A stretch of 64,000 nucleotides of DNA, taken from positions 186,001 to 250,000 of the forward strand of contig NZ_LIHP01000001.1 of NCBI RefSeq assembly GCF_001314605.1, in the 5' to 3' direction. Source of the stretch: Marinobacter sp. HL-58 (GTDB taxonomy: Bacteria; Pseudomonadota; Gammaproteobacteria; Pseudomonadales; Oleiphilaceae). Of the stretch, positions 55,264 through 63,052 are shown one piece after another. The notes under the pieces were generated by a model, which saw only the letters and a program-made list of their open reading frames with translations, did not search any database and was not told the DNA's origin. The translations under genes were made by a program, and so were the position numbers. Each line of letters begins with the position of its first letter. Positions within the stretch are counted from its first letter, which is position 1.

Positions 55264-56436
55264 TTATTGGTTGATCCGGCAATCACTTTCCGGTCTGTCG
55301 TAGCCCAGGGTGTCCAGTTCGGTATCCGGGTGCAGGAAGCCCTCCAGGGGTGGTGTTGCCACCAGCCCCTGGGGATGAACCAGGGGAATGGGCTGGCGCA
55401 GCTGGCCGTTCCAGGGCCGATAGTTCAGCTTGCGACCCTTGAACGCCGCCAGCTGGAACTTGTCGGAAAACAGGTACTCACGAATGTTGGAATGGCCGGC
55501 CTCACTGAGCCCGGTAACGCTGGTGCCGATGGTGCGGATAGCCGCCCAGGCGGCGTAATCTTCACTGTTCATGTCCCTGCTGGCCAGTTCCCGGAAGCGG
55601 TTCTGCAGCTGCGCCGCACCCCAGGCTTCCACCACCCGGTGCCAGGCTTCCGGGCCCATGCCCTGGGTGCCCACCACCGGCCTTGCCAGCCAGGTATTGA
55701 AGGGGACGTATTCGCCGAAATCACCGCGCACATCCGCCACCACCACGGCATCGTAATCCCGGGCCTGGGTGAAGGCGGGAAGTTCTTTTGATGCGCTGCG
55801 GCGCAGGTCCGAATCGAACGTCCAGGGCTTGTCTTCAACGATGGTCAGGCCAAACCGTTTGCTGGAACGGCGGAAGGCGTCCGCCCAGGCTTTGTCCTGA
55901 TCGGTGGGCCCGGTAATCAGGAACACCTCCTTCCAGCGGCGCATGTTCAGCCACTGGCCAAGGGCGTCGGTCAGCATGGCGTAGGACGGGATAGTGTGAA
56001 GCACGTTGGGCTGGCATTCGCGGGTGCGCAGGTCATCCTCAGAAGCACCGGCATTGAAAAGCAGGGCATTGTCGCCGGCCCGCTCTGCCATCGCCTGCAG
56101 GGTAGCTGCGGGCACGCGGGTGACAAACAGGTCAATGCCGTTCTCCAGCATGGTGTCCAGTGCAGCCAGCGCCTCTTCTTCGCCGTCGGCGATGACGGAC
56201 TCAAGGGAATAATTCTGGTCGAGAAACTTGCCGGTAGCGTTGTTGTCGGCAATCCCCAGCTCGGCCCCGCGCAGGCCGGCATCTTCCGGGTCTGGCGTCA
56301 CGTTGGAGAGCACCGGCCCCTGGTCCGGCACCCAGTGAATGTAGCCGACGGTAACATCAAGAGCCACCGCAGAAGTCGGCGTCAGCAGCCAGCCACAGAA
56401 GACTGTAGCAATCAATAGCCTGCTTTTAAGATCCAT
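55264..56436 (-). CDS. ABC-type binding protein of the PQQ-alcohol cluster (PedA1-like)
   Basis: 390 residues. A signal peptide (FCGWLLTPTSAVAL) precedes a type I periplasmic-binding fold similar to branched-chain amino-acid receptors: DVTVGYIHWVPDQGP, GAELGIADNNATGKFL, LFNAGASEDDLRTREC, then FLITGPTDQDKAWADAFRRS. Such proteins are the usual partner of the PQQ-linked propeller and ABC-2 pair, an unusual association since ABC-2 exporters normally have no binding protein. It is the first gene of the four-gene minus-strand operon; GAGGGGAC precedes ATG. Confidence 0.85.
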   Translation of the reverse strand: MDLKSRLLIATVFCGWLLTPTSAVALDVTVGYIHWVPDQGPVLSNVTPDPEDAGLRGAELGIADNNATGKFLDQNYSLESVIADGEEEALAALDTMLENGIDLFVTRVPAATLQAMAERAGDNALLFNAGASEDDLRTRECQPNVLHTIPSYAMLTDALGQWLNMRRWKEVFLITGPTDQDKAWADAFRRSSKRFGLTIVEDKPWTFDSDLRRSASKELPAFTQARDYDAVVVADVRGDFGEYVPFNTWLARPVVGTQGMGPEAWHRVVEAWGAAQLQNRFRELASRDMNSEDYAAWAAIRTIGTSVTGLSEAGHSNIREYLFSDKFQLAAFKGRKLNYRPWNGQLRQPIPLVHPQGLVATPPLEGFLHPDTELDTLGYDRPESDCRINQ

Positions 56437-56532
56437 ATTGCCGTCCCCTCTCTTAGTATTTGTTGTTCTTGGGTTCAGCTTAGAGAAGGTGGAAAGGCGC
56501 TGAAATATTCAGAAAGTAGGAAACTGCCGGTA

Positions 56533-56547
56533 CTAAAGAACTATTCC
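56533..56547 (+). promoter_or_regulatory. Candidate regulator site CTAAAGAACTATTCC
   Basis: Second member of the CCAAAG-N-ACTATTC family, 80 bp upstream of the sensor-kinase gene and about 97 bp upstream of the minus-strand binding-protein gene, so it could serve either. Confidence 0.5.
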
Positions 56548-56576
56548 CGGGAGTTTGCACGCCGTTAGCATGAGGT

Positions 56577-56612
56577 TAAGGCAATTTTCCTAAGGCAATT
56601 TTCCTAAGGCAA
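56577..56612 (+). repeat. 14-bp tandem repeat, 2.6 copies
   Basis: TAAGGCAATTTTCC is repeated exactly twice and begins a third time (TAAGGCAA), ending 14 bp before the kinase ATG. It lies in the leader or promoter, where copy-number changes would alter spacing. Confidence 0.85.
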
Positions 56613-56626
56613 ACGGGATATCGATC

Positions 56627-57841
56627 ATGAGGGCTTACAGCCGGGTGGCGCTATTGATGCTGGCAGTATTTGCCCTGGTTTATGGTGCGGGGGCTGTTTT
56701 CTACCTGAAACAGGCGAGGCTGGATGTCGCGCGCGAACTGGACTCGATATCGACACTGGCAGGCATGATCGGATCGCCAGAGGAAATGGGCCCGGAGCTG
56801 ATTGCAGGCCTCAGGCACTTGCGTCCGTCGTCGGAGGAGGGTGCTGTTGCTGGCAATGATGATGGCGTCCCGTTCTGGTTTGTCCGTGCCCTTGGGGCGG
56901 ACCAGGCAAGTGGACTTTCGGTCATCGGAGACTGGCAGGTAGATCCATACGACGAAGTAGAGGAAATCTGGGAAAACTTTGTTCTGGTGTCGCTGGCGTT
57001 CGGCATCGGTATGCTGCTGTGTTTTTCCGCGCTGTTTCTGGCAATACGCTGGCTGACAGAGCCGCTGCGGCGAGTAGGCAAGGCGATGGATGATATTGGT
57101 GAGGGGGAACCTTCTCCACGCCTGCCACGGCAGCAGATAACAGAACTTGATCAACTGGTGTACCGATTCAACGCCATGGCGGATGCGCTGGACACCGAAC
57201 AGAAAACGGTAGCCAGGTTAATGAACGAGCTTCTCGAGCTGCAAGATCGTGAGCGGGCACACATTGCACGGGTGCTTCATGATGATCTTGGCCAGTATAT
57301 TACCGGCATTCGTGCCCAGGCCCGTGGCTGGCTCTATGACCCGGAATTGAATGAACGCCAGAGGAAGCAAGCGAGGGAGATGGCCGAACATTGTGAAACC
57401 GTGCAGCAGCATTTTCGCCACCTGTTGCGGGATCTGCATCCGTTGGTTATGGAACAACTTGGGTTGGGCTCAGCCATCCATCATCTTGTGGATCAATGGC
57501 AGCAGCTAAGTGGTCTGACCTGCAAACTGACGGTTGATGAGCGCCTGCCAGAACTCACTGGCGACAAGCAGACTCACCTCTACAGATTTATGCAGGAGGC
57601 CCTGAATAATGTTGCAAGGCACGCTGCCGCGACAAAGACCACTCTGGATGTGACTGCGAAACCCGGGGTTTTGCAGGTCGAGGTTCGTGATAATGGCCGT
57701 GGTGCCGACGACCTGTCTGCCAGGGCTGGCCTCGGCCTCCGGTCGATGTGCGAGAGAGCCCGCAGTCTGGGCGGGAAAGTTGAATTCTTCAGCCAGTCAG
57801 GTGAGGGCACCAGCGTGTGTCTCACCATACCACTGAAGTGA
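56627..57841 (+). CDS. eraS: NarL-type sensor histidine kinase (EraS/PedS2/MoxY type)
   Basis: 404 residues. TM1 (VALLMLAVFALVYGAGAVFYL), a short periplasmic domain (about 30-115) of LapD_MoxY_N character rich in acidic residues near TM2 (DPYDEVEEIWEN), TM2 (FVLVSLAFGIGMLLCFSALF), HAMP, HisKA_3 with RAHIARVLHDDLGQYITG, and an HATPase (FMQEALNNVARHA; DNGRGADD; GLGLRSM). In P. putida the kinase at this locus position, PedS2, senses lanthanides and sets the switch between the two quinoprotein dehydrogenases; in P. aeruginosa it is EraS. Gene order supports the same role; the stimulus is inferred. Confidence 0.85.
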   Translation: MRAYSRVALLMLAVFALVYGAGAVFYLKQARLDVARELDSISTLAGMIGSPEEMGPELIAGLRHLRPSSEEGAVAGNDDGVPFWFVRALGADQASGLSVIGDWQVDPYDEVEEIWENFVLVSLAFGIGMLLCFSALFLAIRWLTEPLRRVGKAMDDIGEGEPSPRLPRQQITELDQLVYRFNAMADALDTEQKTVARLMNELLELQDRERAHIARVLHDDLGQYITGIRAQARGWLYDPELNERQRKQAREMAEHCETVQQHFRHLLRDLHPLVMEQLGLGSAIHHLVDQWQQLSGLTCKLTVDERLPELTGDKQTHLYRFMQEALNNVARHAAATKTTLDVTAKPGVLQVEVRDNGRGADDLSARAGLGLRSMCERARSLGGKVEFFSQSGEGTSVCLTIPLK

Positions 57842-57866
57842 AATCCCAAAGCCAGGAGAAACTCCG

Positions 57867-58523
57867 ATGAAGTTGATCATCGTTGACGATCACAGAGTGG
57901 TAAGGCAAGGGATCTCCAATCTGCTACGGAGTATGATGCCCGGCCTGGAGATAATCGAGATTGAAACCGGGCAGGCGGCGATTGCTGCGTGGGGCGAACA
58001 CCGCCCTGACCTGATGTTGCTGGATATGGGGCTACCGGACATTTCGGGCCTGGAAGTGGCACGCCGGATTCGTCAGCGTTGGCGTGGTGCCGGTATTCTG
58101 TTTTTTACCATGCACGATGAACTACCGATGGTGAAGCAGGCGCTGGACGTTGGTGGCATGGGTTTTGTTTCCAAGAACTGCGCGCCGGAGGAGCTTGCCG
58201 AAGCGGTAAAGCGGGTGGCTGCCGGCGAACCCTATATTGAGCATTCAATCGCCACTCGCCTGGCGATGAATCAGGAACGTCCCGTGGACCATCGCCTCAG
58301 GGATATGACTCAGCGAGAAATGGAGGTGTTGCTGATGTATGCCCGTGGCGAGGGTATTCAGGGCATTGCCAGCCGCCTCTGCGTCAGCAATAAAACCGTC
58401 TCCAATCACCTGGCTATGCTGAAAGGCAAACTGCAGGTGAGCTCTTCCGTTGAGCTTATCCATCTGGCTGTTGATGCCGGGCTTGTCCGCTACGGCCAGT
58501 TACCGGAACGCCCGCGCACCTGA
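57867..58523 (+). CDS. eraR: NarL/LuxR-family response regulator (EraR/PedR2 type)
   Basis: 218 residues, AGGAG eight bases before ATG, 25 bp after the kinase. Receiver: MKLIIVDDHRVVRQGIS, LMLLDMGLPDISGLEVARR, FFTMHDE, SKNCAPEEL (switch Lys). HTH: MTQREMEVLLMYARGEGIQG then VSNKTVSNHLAMLKGKLQVS. It is the partner of the kinase upstream and the best candidate to bind the CGGGAAAAA elements near exaA and the pedH-like gene. It ends two bases from the convergent pentapeptide gene. Confidence 0.88.
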   Translation: MKLIIVDDHRVVRQGISNLLRSMMPGLEIIEIETGQAAIAAWGEHRPDLMLLDMGLPDISGLEVARRIRQRWRGAGILFFTMHDELPMVKQALDVGGMGFVSKNCAPEELAEAVKRVAAGEPYIEHSIATRLAMNQERPVDHRLRDMTQREMEVLLMYARGEGIQGIASRLCVSNKTVSNHLAMLKGKLQVSSSVELIHLAVDAGLVRYGQLPERPRT

Positions 58524-58525
58524 AA

Positions 58526-59179
58526 TTACCAGTCAAAGGGACAGTCATTACAGCCCTCCATGAAGGTGTTTACAAAGGTTGCGTAGTGAATTCGGGTACC
58601 TTGCATATCTGCATTTGCCAGGCTGGCATTACCGAATTTGGCCTCCTGGAGATTCGCACCTACAAGACTTGCCCCCTCCAGATCGGCCTTGGGTAACCAG
58701 GCGATTTCGAATGATGAATAGTCGAGAACTGCTCCTCTCATTACAGCCCCGGAAAAACGGGAGAACTCGAAGTTACCGCCACTGAGGTCGGAACTCGAGA
58801 AATCCGCACCCTGCGCGAACAGATATTCTGCCTGGGCACCTCGAAGATCTGCGTTGCTAACATCAGCGCCACGGATCGAGGCGCGGTATAGATCTACTCT
58901 CAGGCCGGTTACCCCGGACAGGTTTGCACCATCAAGCCGGGCGCCCCGCAGGCTACTGTGATTGAGTGTAGCCCCTTCAAGATTGGCGTTTTTCAGGTTG
59001 GCGGAGTGTAAATCCACGTTCGACAGGTCTGCGCCGCTCAGGTCGGCGCCCTGGCAGGCTGTATCGGGCTCAAGCTTGCATCCGTTTATAACCGGTGCTT
59101 CATCGACATTTTCCAGATAGTCGGCTGCAGTCAGTGGAAAACTCACAACCATCAGGCTGATTAGCAATTGCTTTTTCAT
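58526..59179 (-). CDS. Secreted pentapeptide-repeat protein
   Basis: 217 residues. A signal peptide (LLISLMVVSFPLTAA) puts it in the periplasm. About 25 A(D/N)Lxx-type pentapeptides follow from residue 43 (QGADLSGADLSNVDLHSANL), forming a right-handed quadrilateral beta helix, with cysteines at both ends (GCKLEPDTAC; GCNDCPFDW). A gene like this sits at the same place in Pseudomonas (between eraR/pedR2 and exaA/pedE). No function is established. A hairpin separates it from exaA, with which it may be co-transcribed. Confidence 0.9.
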   Translation of the reverse strand: MKKQLLISLMVVSFPLTAADYLENVDEAPVINGCKLEPDTACQGADLSGADLSNVDLHSANLKNANLEGATLNHSSLRGARLDGANLSGVTGLRVDLYRASIRGADVSNADLRGAQAEYLFAQGADFSSSDLSGGNFEFSRFSGAVMRGAVLDYSSFEIAWLPKADLEGASLVGANLQEAKFGNASLANADMQGTRIHYATFVNTFMEGCNDCPFDW

Positions 59180-59197
59180 TATTGAGTCCTTCGAAAC

Positions 59198-59218
59198 GCC
59201 CGGCGCAGGGCACCGGGC
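59198..59218 (-). terminator. Hairpin between exaA and the pentapeptide gene
   Basis: GCCCGG pairs with CCGGGC around a 9-nt loop that may pair further, followed on the minus strand by GTTTCG. It lies 17 bp after the exaA stop and ends just ahead of the next ribosome site, so it may attenuate read-through or act as a 3' stabiliser. Confidence 0.6.
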
Positions 59219-59234
59219 TATTGCCGGATCGGGT

Positions 59235-61094
59235 TTAACGGGAGGCCTGCGCCCAAGAGGGAAGTTTGAAAGCCCAGAAGGAACCTCCCTGGGAAACTGG
59301 CTTGGTCAGTTCCGCCATGTCGCCACCCCAGAGTGGGACTGCGCCGCCATAGCCAGAGACGACGCCAATGTACTGCTCACCATCCATTTCCCAGGTGATC
59401 GGCGATGAAATAATCCCCGACCCTGTCTGGAAGGACCAGAGTTCTTCGCCGGTCTTGGCGTCAAACGCCTTGAAATAACCATCACCGGTGCCGGTGAAGA
59501 CCAGGCCACCCTTGGTGGTCAGCACGCCTGCCCAGAGAGGCAGCTTTTCCTTGTGTTCCCATTCCACTTCACCGGTAAGCGGATCCATGGCCCTGAGAAT
59601 GCCAACGTGATCGTCGTACATGCGTTTGATCCGGAAGCCCTGTCCAAGGTAGGCCGCTCCTTTTTTATAGGTAACTTCTTCCGTCCAGTAGTCTTCTTTC
59701 CAGTGATTGCCCGGGATATAGAACAGGCCAGTGTCCTGGCTATAGGCCATGGGATTCCAGTTTTTGCCGCCGAGGAAGGGGGGAGAAACCTCAATTGCCT
59801 CGCCTTGGCTTTCGCCGGGCTCAAGGGGTGGTGGGCGCTGGCCTTCTGCCTCTACCGGTCGACCATCCTCGCCAATGCGTTCGGCCCAGGTGATGTTATC
59901 CACGAACGGAAATGCATTGATATATTCACCATTTTCCCGATTCACCAGATAGAAGAAGCCATTGCGGTCGGCATGGGCTGTGGCCTTGACGGTTTCTCCG
60001 TCATCTTCGTATTCGAAAAGAACCAGCTCGTTATTGCCGGAAAAATCCCAGGCGTCGTTGGGCGTGTGCTGGTAGAACCATTTCACTTCCCCGGTGGAAG
60101 GGTCAACGCCTACCTGGCCGGAGGTGTAGAGGTTGTCGTAATCTTGAGGGTCGCCACCCGGTGAGGTTCGTTCCCAGGTGTTCCAGGGCGCGGGATTGCC
60201 TGCCCCGATAATGATGGTATTGGTCTCAATATCGAAGCTGGCACTCTGCCAAGGCGCGCCGCCACCATGGCTCCAGGCTTCCACCTTGCCGGTTTCGGTA
60301 TCGGGATCGTCTGGCCAGCTAGGTGCTGACGGGTCACCGGTTGAGGTACTTTTCTCGCCATTCAGGCGGCCATAGTGTCCCTCCACGAATGGGCGCATCC
60401 AGACTTCTTCACCAGTGTCCGGGTCCCGGGCGAAGAGCTTACCCACAACACCGAACTCGTCGCCAGAAGAGCCATGAATCAACAGCACCTTGCCGGTTTC
60501 CTGATCCTTGATCAGCGTTGGTGCGCCGGTCATGGTGTAGCCTGCCTCGTGATCCCCGAATTTCTCCCGCCAGACAACTTTGCCGGTGTCCTTGTCCAGG
60601 GCCACGATGCCAGCGTCCAGAGTGCCAAAGAAGACCTTGTCACCGAAAATGGCGGCCCCACGGTTTACCACATCGCAGCAGGGACGAATGCCTTCCGGAA
60701 GTCGGTGACTGTAGTCCCACACCTTCTTGCCCGTTTTGGCATCGAGAGCATAAAGGCGGGAGTAGGAGCCGGTGACGTAAATCATGCCGTCGTGAACCAG
60801 CGCCTGGGATTCCTGGCCCCGCTGTTTCTCATCGCCAAAGGAGAAAGAGTAGGCGGGTACCAGGCGCTCAACGTTGCTGGTATTGACCGCTGTCATCGGG
60901 CTGTACCTCTGAGCCTTGGGCCCGATACCATAGCCGAGAACATCTTCCGTGGTTTCGGCATCGTTCTTGATGTCCGCCCAGGTAACGTCTTTTGCATGGG
61001 CCTGCAAAGTAAGACCTCCGGCAATGCTCACTAGTGTTGCCAGTCCGGTTGCTCTGGCAATGGCGGACTTGATATGTCTTTTTTTCATGTTCAA
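59235..61094 (-). CDS. exaA: Quinoprotein (PQQ) ethanol dehydrogenase, calcium type
   Basis: 619 residues; ATG 61094 with AGGGG nine bases upstream. Signal peptide to QAHA. Eight-bladed PQQ propeller: vicinal disulfide in [11 protein letters not shown] (Cys139-140), metal ligands Glu214 (GDEFG), Asn300 (GAGNPAPWN) and Asp350 in [10 protein letters not shown]. The residue two after the catalytic Asp is Ser, not Asp, so the enzyme should use Ca2+ as PedE/ExaA do, not lanthanides. It oxidises primary alcohols to aldehydes in the periplasm and passes electrons to cytochrome c550. No PQQ biosynthesis genes lie in the window. Confidence 0.95.
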   Translation of the reverse strand: MNMKKRHIKSAIARATGLATLVSIAGGLTLQAHAKDVTWADIKNDAETTEDVLGYGIGPKAQRYSPMTAVNTSNVERLVPAYSFSFGDEKQRGQESQALVHDGMIYVTGSYSRLYALDAKTGKKVWDYSHRLPEGIRPCCDVVNRGAAIFGDKVFFGTLDAGIVALDKDTGKVVWREKFGDHEAGYTMTGAPTLIKDQETGKVLLIHGSSGDEFGVVGKLFARDPDTGEEVWMRPFVEGHYGRLNGEKSTSTGDPSAPSWPDDPDTETGKVEAWSHGGGAPWQSASFDIETNTIIIGAGNPAPWNTWERTSPGGDPQDYDNLYTSGQVGVDPSTGEVKWFYQHTPNDAWDFSGNNELVLFEYEDDGETVKATAHADRNGFFYLVNRENGEYINAFPFVDNITWAERIGEDGRPVEAEGQRPPPLEPGESQGEAIEVSPPFLGGKNWNPMAYSQDTGLFYIPGNHWKEDYWTEEVTYKKGAAYLGQGFRIKRMYDDHVGILRAMDPLTGEVEWEHKEKLPLWAGVLTTKGGLVFTGTGDGYFKAFDAKTGEELWSFQTGSGIISSPITWEMDGEQYIGVVSGYGGAVPLWGGDMAELTKPVSQGGSFWAFKLPSWAQASR

Positions 61095-61176
61095 TTCCCC
61101 TTGGTTTTTGTTGTCATTTACGCGTCTGTGTTGCGTTGACGGTCAGAGTATTAGCCTGCAGCGAGGATGAAGGCGA

Positions 61177-61234
61177 CGGAAAAAATCATGAAAATATCGG
61201 GAAAAAGAGAATAAAAACCGGGAAAAATTCCTGG
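61177..61234. promoter_or_regulatory. Phased triple operator CGGGAAAAA upstream of exaA
   Basis: Copies at 61177-61185 (CGGAAAAAA, one mismatch), 61198-61206 and 61219-61227 (both CGGGAAAAA) have an exact 21-bp period, two helical turns. The outermost continues into TTCCTG, making a palindrome like that near the pedH-like gene. The nearest copy is 83 bp from the exaA ATG. With the likely -10 AATACT (minus, 61152-61147), the copies would centre near -41, -62 and -83. Confidence 0.7.
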
Positions 61235-61292
61235 CGGGCACGTGAACGATTGAAGCCGGGCCAGTTTTACGAGAGCTCCCCAGGGCCTCATG

Positions 61293-61357
61293 CTTTGGCG
61301 CCGCCTCTGCATGCCTACTACCAAGGAACTAGAACGAAGGCGCCAAAGTGGCATTCT
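61293..61357. promoter_or_regulatory. exaB-proximal regulatory block
   Basis: Part of the 360-bp exaA-exaB divergent region, which has no gene. CTTTGGCGCC (61293-61302) and GGCGCCAAAG (61339-61348) form a 10-bp inverted repeat with a 36-bp spacer. Inside lies TACTACCAAG (61316-61325), ending 130 bp before the exaB ATG, and overlapping the right arm is CCAAAGTGGCATTCT (61343-61357). Confidence 0.55.
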
Positions 61358-61454
61358 GATTGGTATGGCGTGTTCCTAGACTTGAATCAGGTAGCTGGCA
61401 ATGCATTCACAACAATCAGCCAGCTCACGGAATTCAAAACAGAGGTCAAATACC

Positions 61455-61886
61455 ATGTCAGTTTCTTTTTCCTTAAAGGCGATTTTCGCCGCAGGTATGT
61501 TTGCTGCTGCCGGTCTTGCCATGTCTCATGGAGACGTTACCCCCCAGGAAGTGGATACCGGGGACCTTCCTGATCTTGGCAAGGAAGCACTGATGGAAAA
61601 TCCGTTTCGCAAAGGGAACGAGCATGGTGACAAGCATGACGAGGCGGTGAAGGTTGGTAAGAGTGGTTATGCCGGCAACTGTGCTGTCTGCCACGGCATC
61701 GAAGCTATGTCCGGGGGTATGACCCCGGATCTTCGGGAACTGGAAGAATGGGATGACGAGTACTTTATCGGGCGCGTGATGAAGGGCACCGGCGGTGGTA
61801 TGCCATCGTTCAAGAACAGCCTGGACCAGACCGCGATCTGGGCTATTAAAACTTATATCGAGTCTGTTTCGGCGCCGGAAGAATGA
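61455..61886 (+). CDS. exaB: Cytochrome c550 of the alcohol oxidation chain
   Basis: 143 residues from ATG 61455. Signal peptide (LKAIFAAGMFAAAGLAMS). A single haem-binding site CAVCHG and a likely axial methionine in GTGGGMPSFKN define a class I c-type cytochrome. It is the electron acceptor of ExaA, as ExaB in P. aeruginosa and PedF in P. putida. It is divergent from exaA and 43 bp ahead of the binding-protein gene. The acidic segments (ELEEWDDEYF) suit docking to the dehydrogenase. Confidence 0.93.
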   Translation: MSVSFSLKAIFAAGMFAAAGLAMSHGDVTPQEVDTGDLPDLGKEALMENPFRKGNEHGDKHDEAVKVGKSGYAGNCAVCHGIEAMSGGMTPDLRELEEWDDEYFIGRVMKGTGGGMPSFKNSLDQTAIWAIKTYIESVSAPEE

Positions 61887-61929
61887 GTAAGTGGCCAGAG
61901 CGTCTAACCGCCTTCGGGGAGGTCAGCCC

Positions 61930-62862
61930 ATGAAGACAGCTTTTCACACATTGATGTTGCTACTGCTGCTGGCGGGCAGTGGCCTGGTACAGGCGCAGCA
62001 GGCCCGCTCGCTGATTCCGGAAAGAACCCTCGATATCGTGCAGGATTCAGGGTATCTGAACGTGGGCATGTACAGGGATTTTCCGCCCTATTCCTATGAG
62101 GTGGACGGAGAGCCCAAGGGCGTGGATGCCGACCTGGGTCGTCTTATTGCCGAAGGGCTCGGGGTGGAGTTCCGTCCCTACTGGATTACCCCGGACGAGA
62201 GCCTGGGGGATGATCTGCGCAACCATATCTGGAAAGGACATTATCTGGCCAAGACCCGAATCGCGGACATCATGATGCGGGTACCCTACGACAGCACCTT
62301 CAAGTATATGCGGGACTCCACCGGGGAGATGATCAACGAACAGGTGGTTTTCTTCGGCCCGTATCAGCAGGAGCGATGGCAGATTGCCTTCGACCGGGAT
62401 CGACTGGACGGCGTGGAAACCGTCGCGGTTTTTCAGTACCACCCCATTGGTGTGGAGGTTGACACCCTTCCGGCCACTTACCTCACATCTGCTTTTGGTG
62501 GGCGCCTGCGAAATCAGGTCCAGCATTACAGGAACGTTGGTGAGGCGTTCGGGGCGATGGAGCAGGGCGAGATTGCCGGTGTCATGGGCATGCGGGCAGA
62601 GATTGAGTACCAACTGGAGGCCCATGCAGACGATGGTTTCACCAAGGCCGGTAACGGCTTCCCGGGGATGTCAAAACAGGTGTGGGATGTGGGCCTGGCA
62701 GTTCGCCATACACACAGGGCACTGGGGTACGCGATCGCTGCAATCGTGGATCGCATGGTCAGATCGGGAGAAATGGCAGAGCTCTATGCCAGCCATGGGC
62801 TCTCCTACAGCAGGCCGGGATACTACGACGATATTCTCGGCCCGGAGGAGAGTGAGGAATAA
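61930..62862 (+). CDS. pedG: Periplasmic solute-binding protein of the PQQ-ADH cluster (PedG/MoxJ-like)
   Basis: 310 residues from ATG 61930 with GGAGG eight bases upstream. Signal peptide (LMLLLLLAGSGLVQA), then a type II binding fold (SBP_bac_3): GYLNVGMYRDFPPYSYEVDG, KGVDADLGRLIAEGLGVEF, GMRAEIEYQLEA. Related MoxJ/XoxJ proteins lie beside methanol dehydrogenases and are thought to help activate or mature them. There is no ABC partner here. It is followed by a clear terminator. Confidence 0.85.
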   Translation: MKTAFHTLMLLLLLAGSGLVQAQQARSLIPERTLDIVQDSGYLNVGMYRDFPPYSYEVDGEPKGVDADLGRLIAEGLGVEFRPYWITPDESLGDDLRNHIWKGHYLAKTRIADIMMRVPYDSTFKYMRDSTGEMINEQVVFFGPYQQERWQIAFDRDRLDGVETVAVFQYHPIGVEVDTLPATYLTSAFGGRLRNQVQHYRNVGEAFGAMEQGEIAGVMGMRAEIEYQLEAHADDGFTKAGNGFPGMSKQVWDVGLAVRHTHRALGYAIAAIVDRMVRSGEMAELYASHGLSYSRPGYYDDILGPEESEE

Positions 62863-62879
62863 ATCATTCATCCGGTTTC

Positions 62880-62903
62880 AGCCCGCCATGCGCGGGCTTT
62901 TTT
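62880..62903 (+). terminator. Intrinsic terminator after pedG
   Basis: AGCCCGC pairs with GCGGGCT around CATGC and is followed by six T. It closes the exaB-pedG unit 18 bp past the stop and separates it from the pedH-like promoter. Confidence 0.93.
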
Positions 62904-62913
62904 GTGGGGGTCT

Positions 62914-62923
62914 TACTACCAAG
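62914..62923 (+). promoter_or_regulatory. TACTACCAAG motif upstream of the pedH-like gene
   Basis: Identical 10-mer to 61316-61325. In both places the motif ends exactly 130 bp before the start codon (exaB and pedH-like), while the flanking sequences differ, which argues for a functional site. Confidence 0.55.
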
Positions 62924-62992
62924 TGATGAGAAAACCTGTTCTGGCGGTTAATTGTTGCGATTGCGGGTGAGGCCAAGAATGTGTGTCAGAGG

Positions 62993-63007
62993 CGGGAAAA
63001 ATTCCCG
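62993..63007. promoter_or_regulatory. Palindromic operator CGGGAAAAATTCCCG at the pedH-like promoter
   Basis: Arms CGGGAA and TTCCCG with a 3-A spacer. Fourteen of 15 bases are shared with 61219-61233 upstream of exaA. It lies 46-60 bp before the ATG and covers the expected -35 position of a promoter with a -10 near 63016 (TACACA), a repressing position. Confidence 0.65.
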
Positions 63008-63052
63008 GTTCGCAGTACACACTGACAACAAGAGAACTTGGAGAGCGCAACC

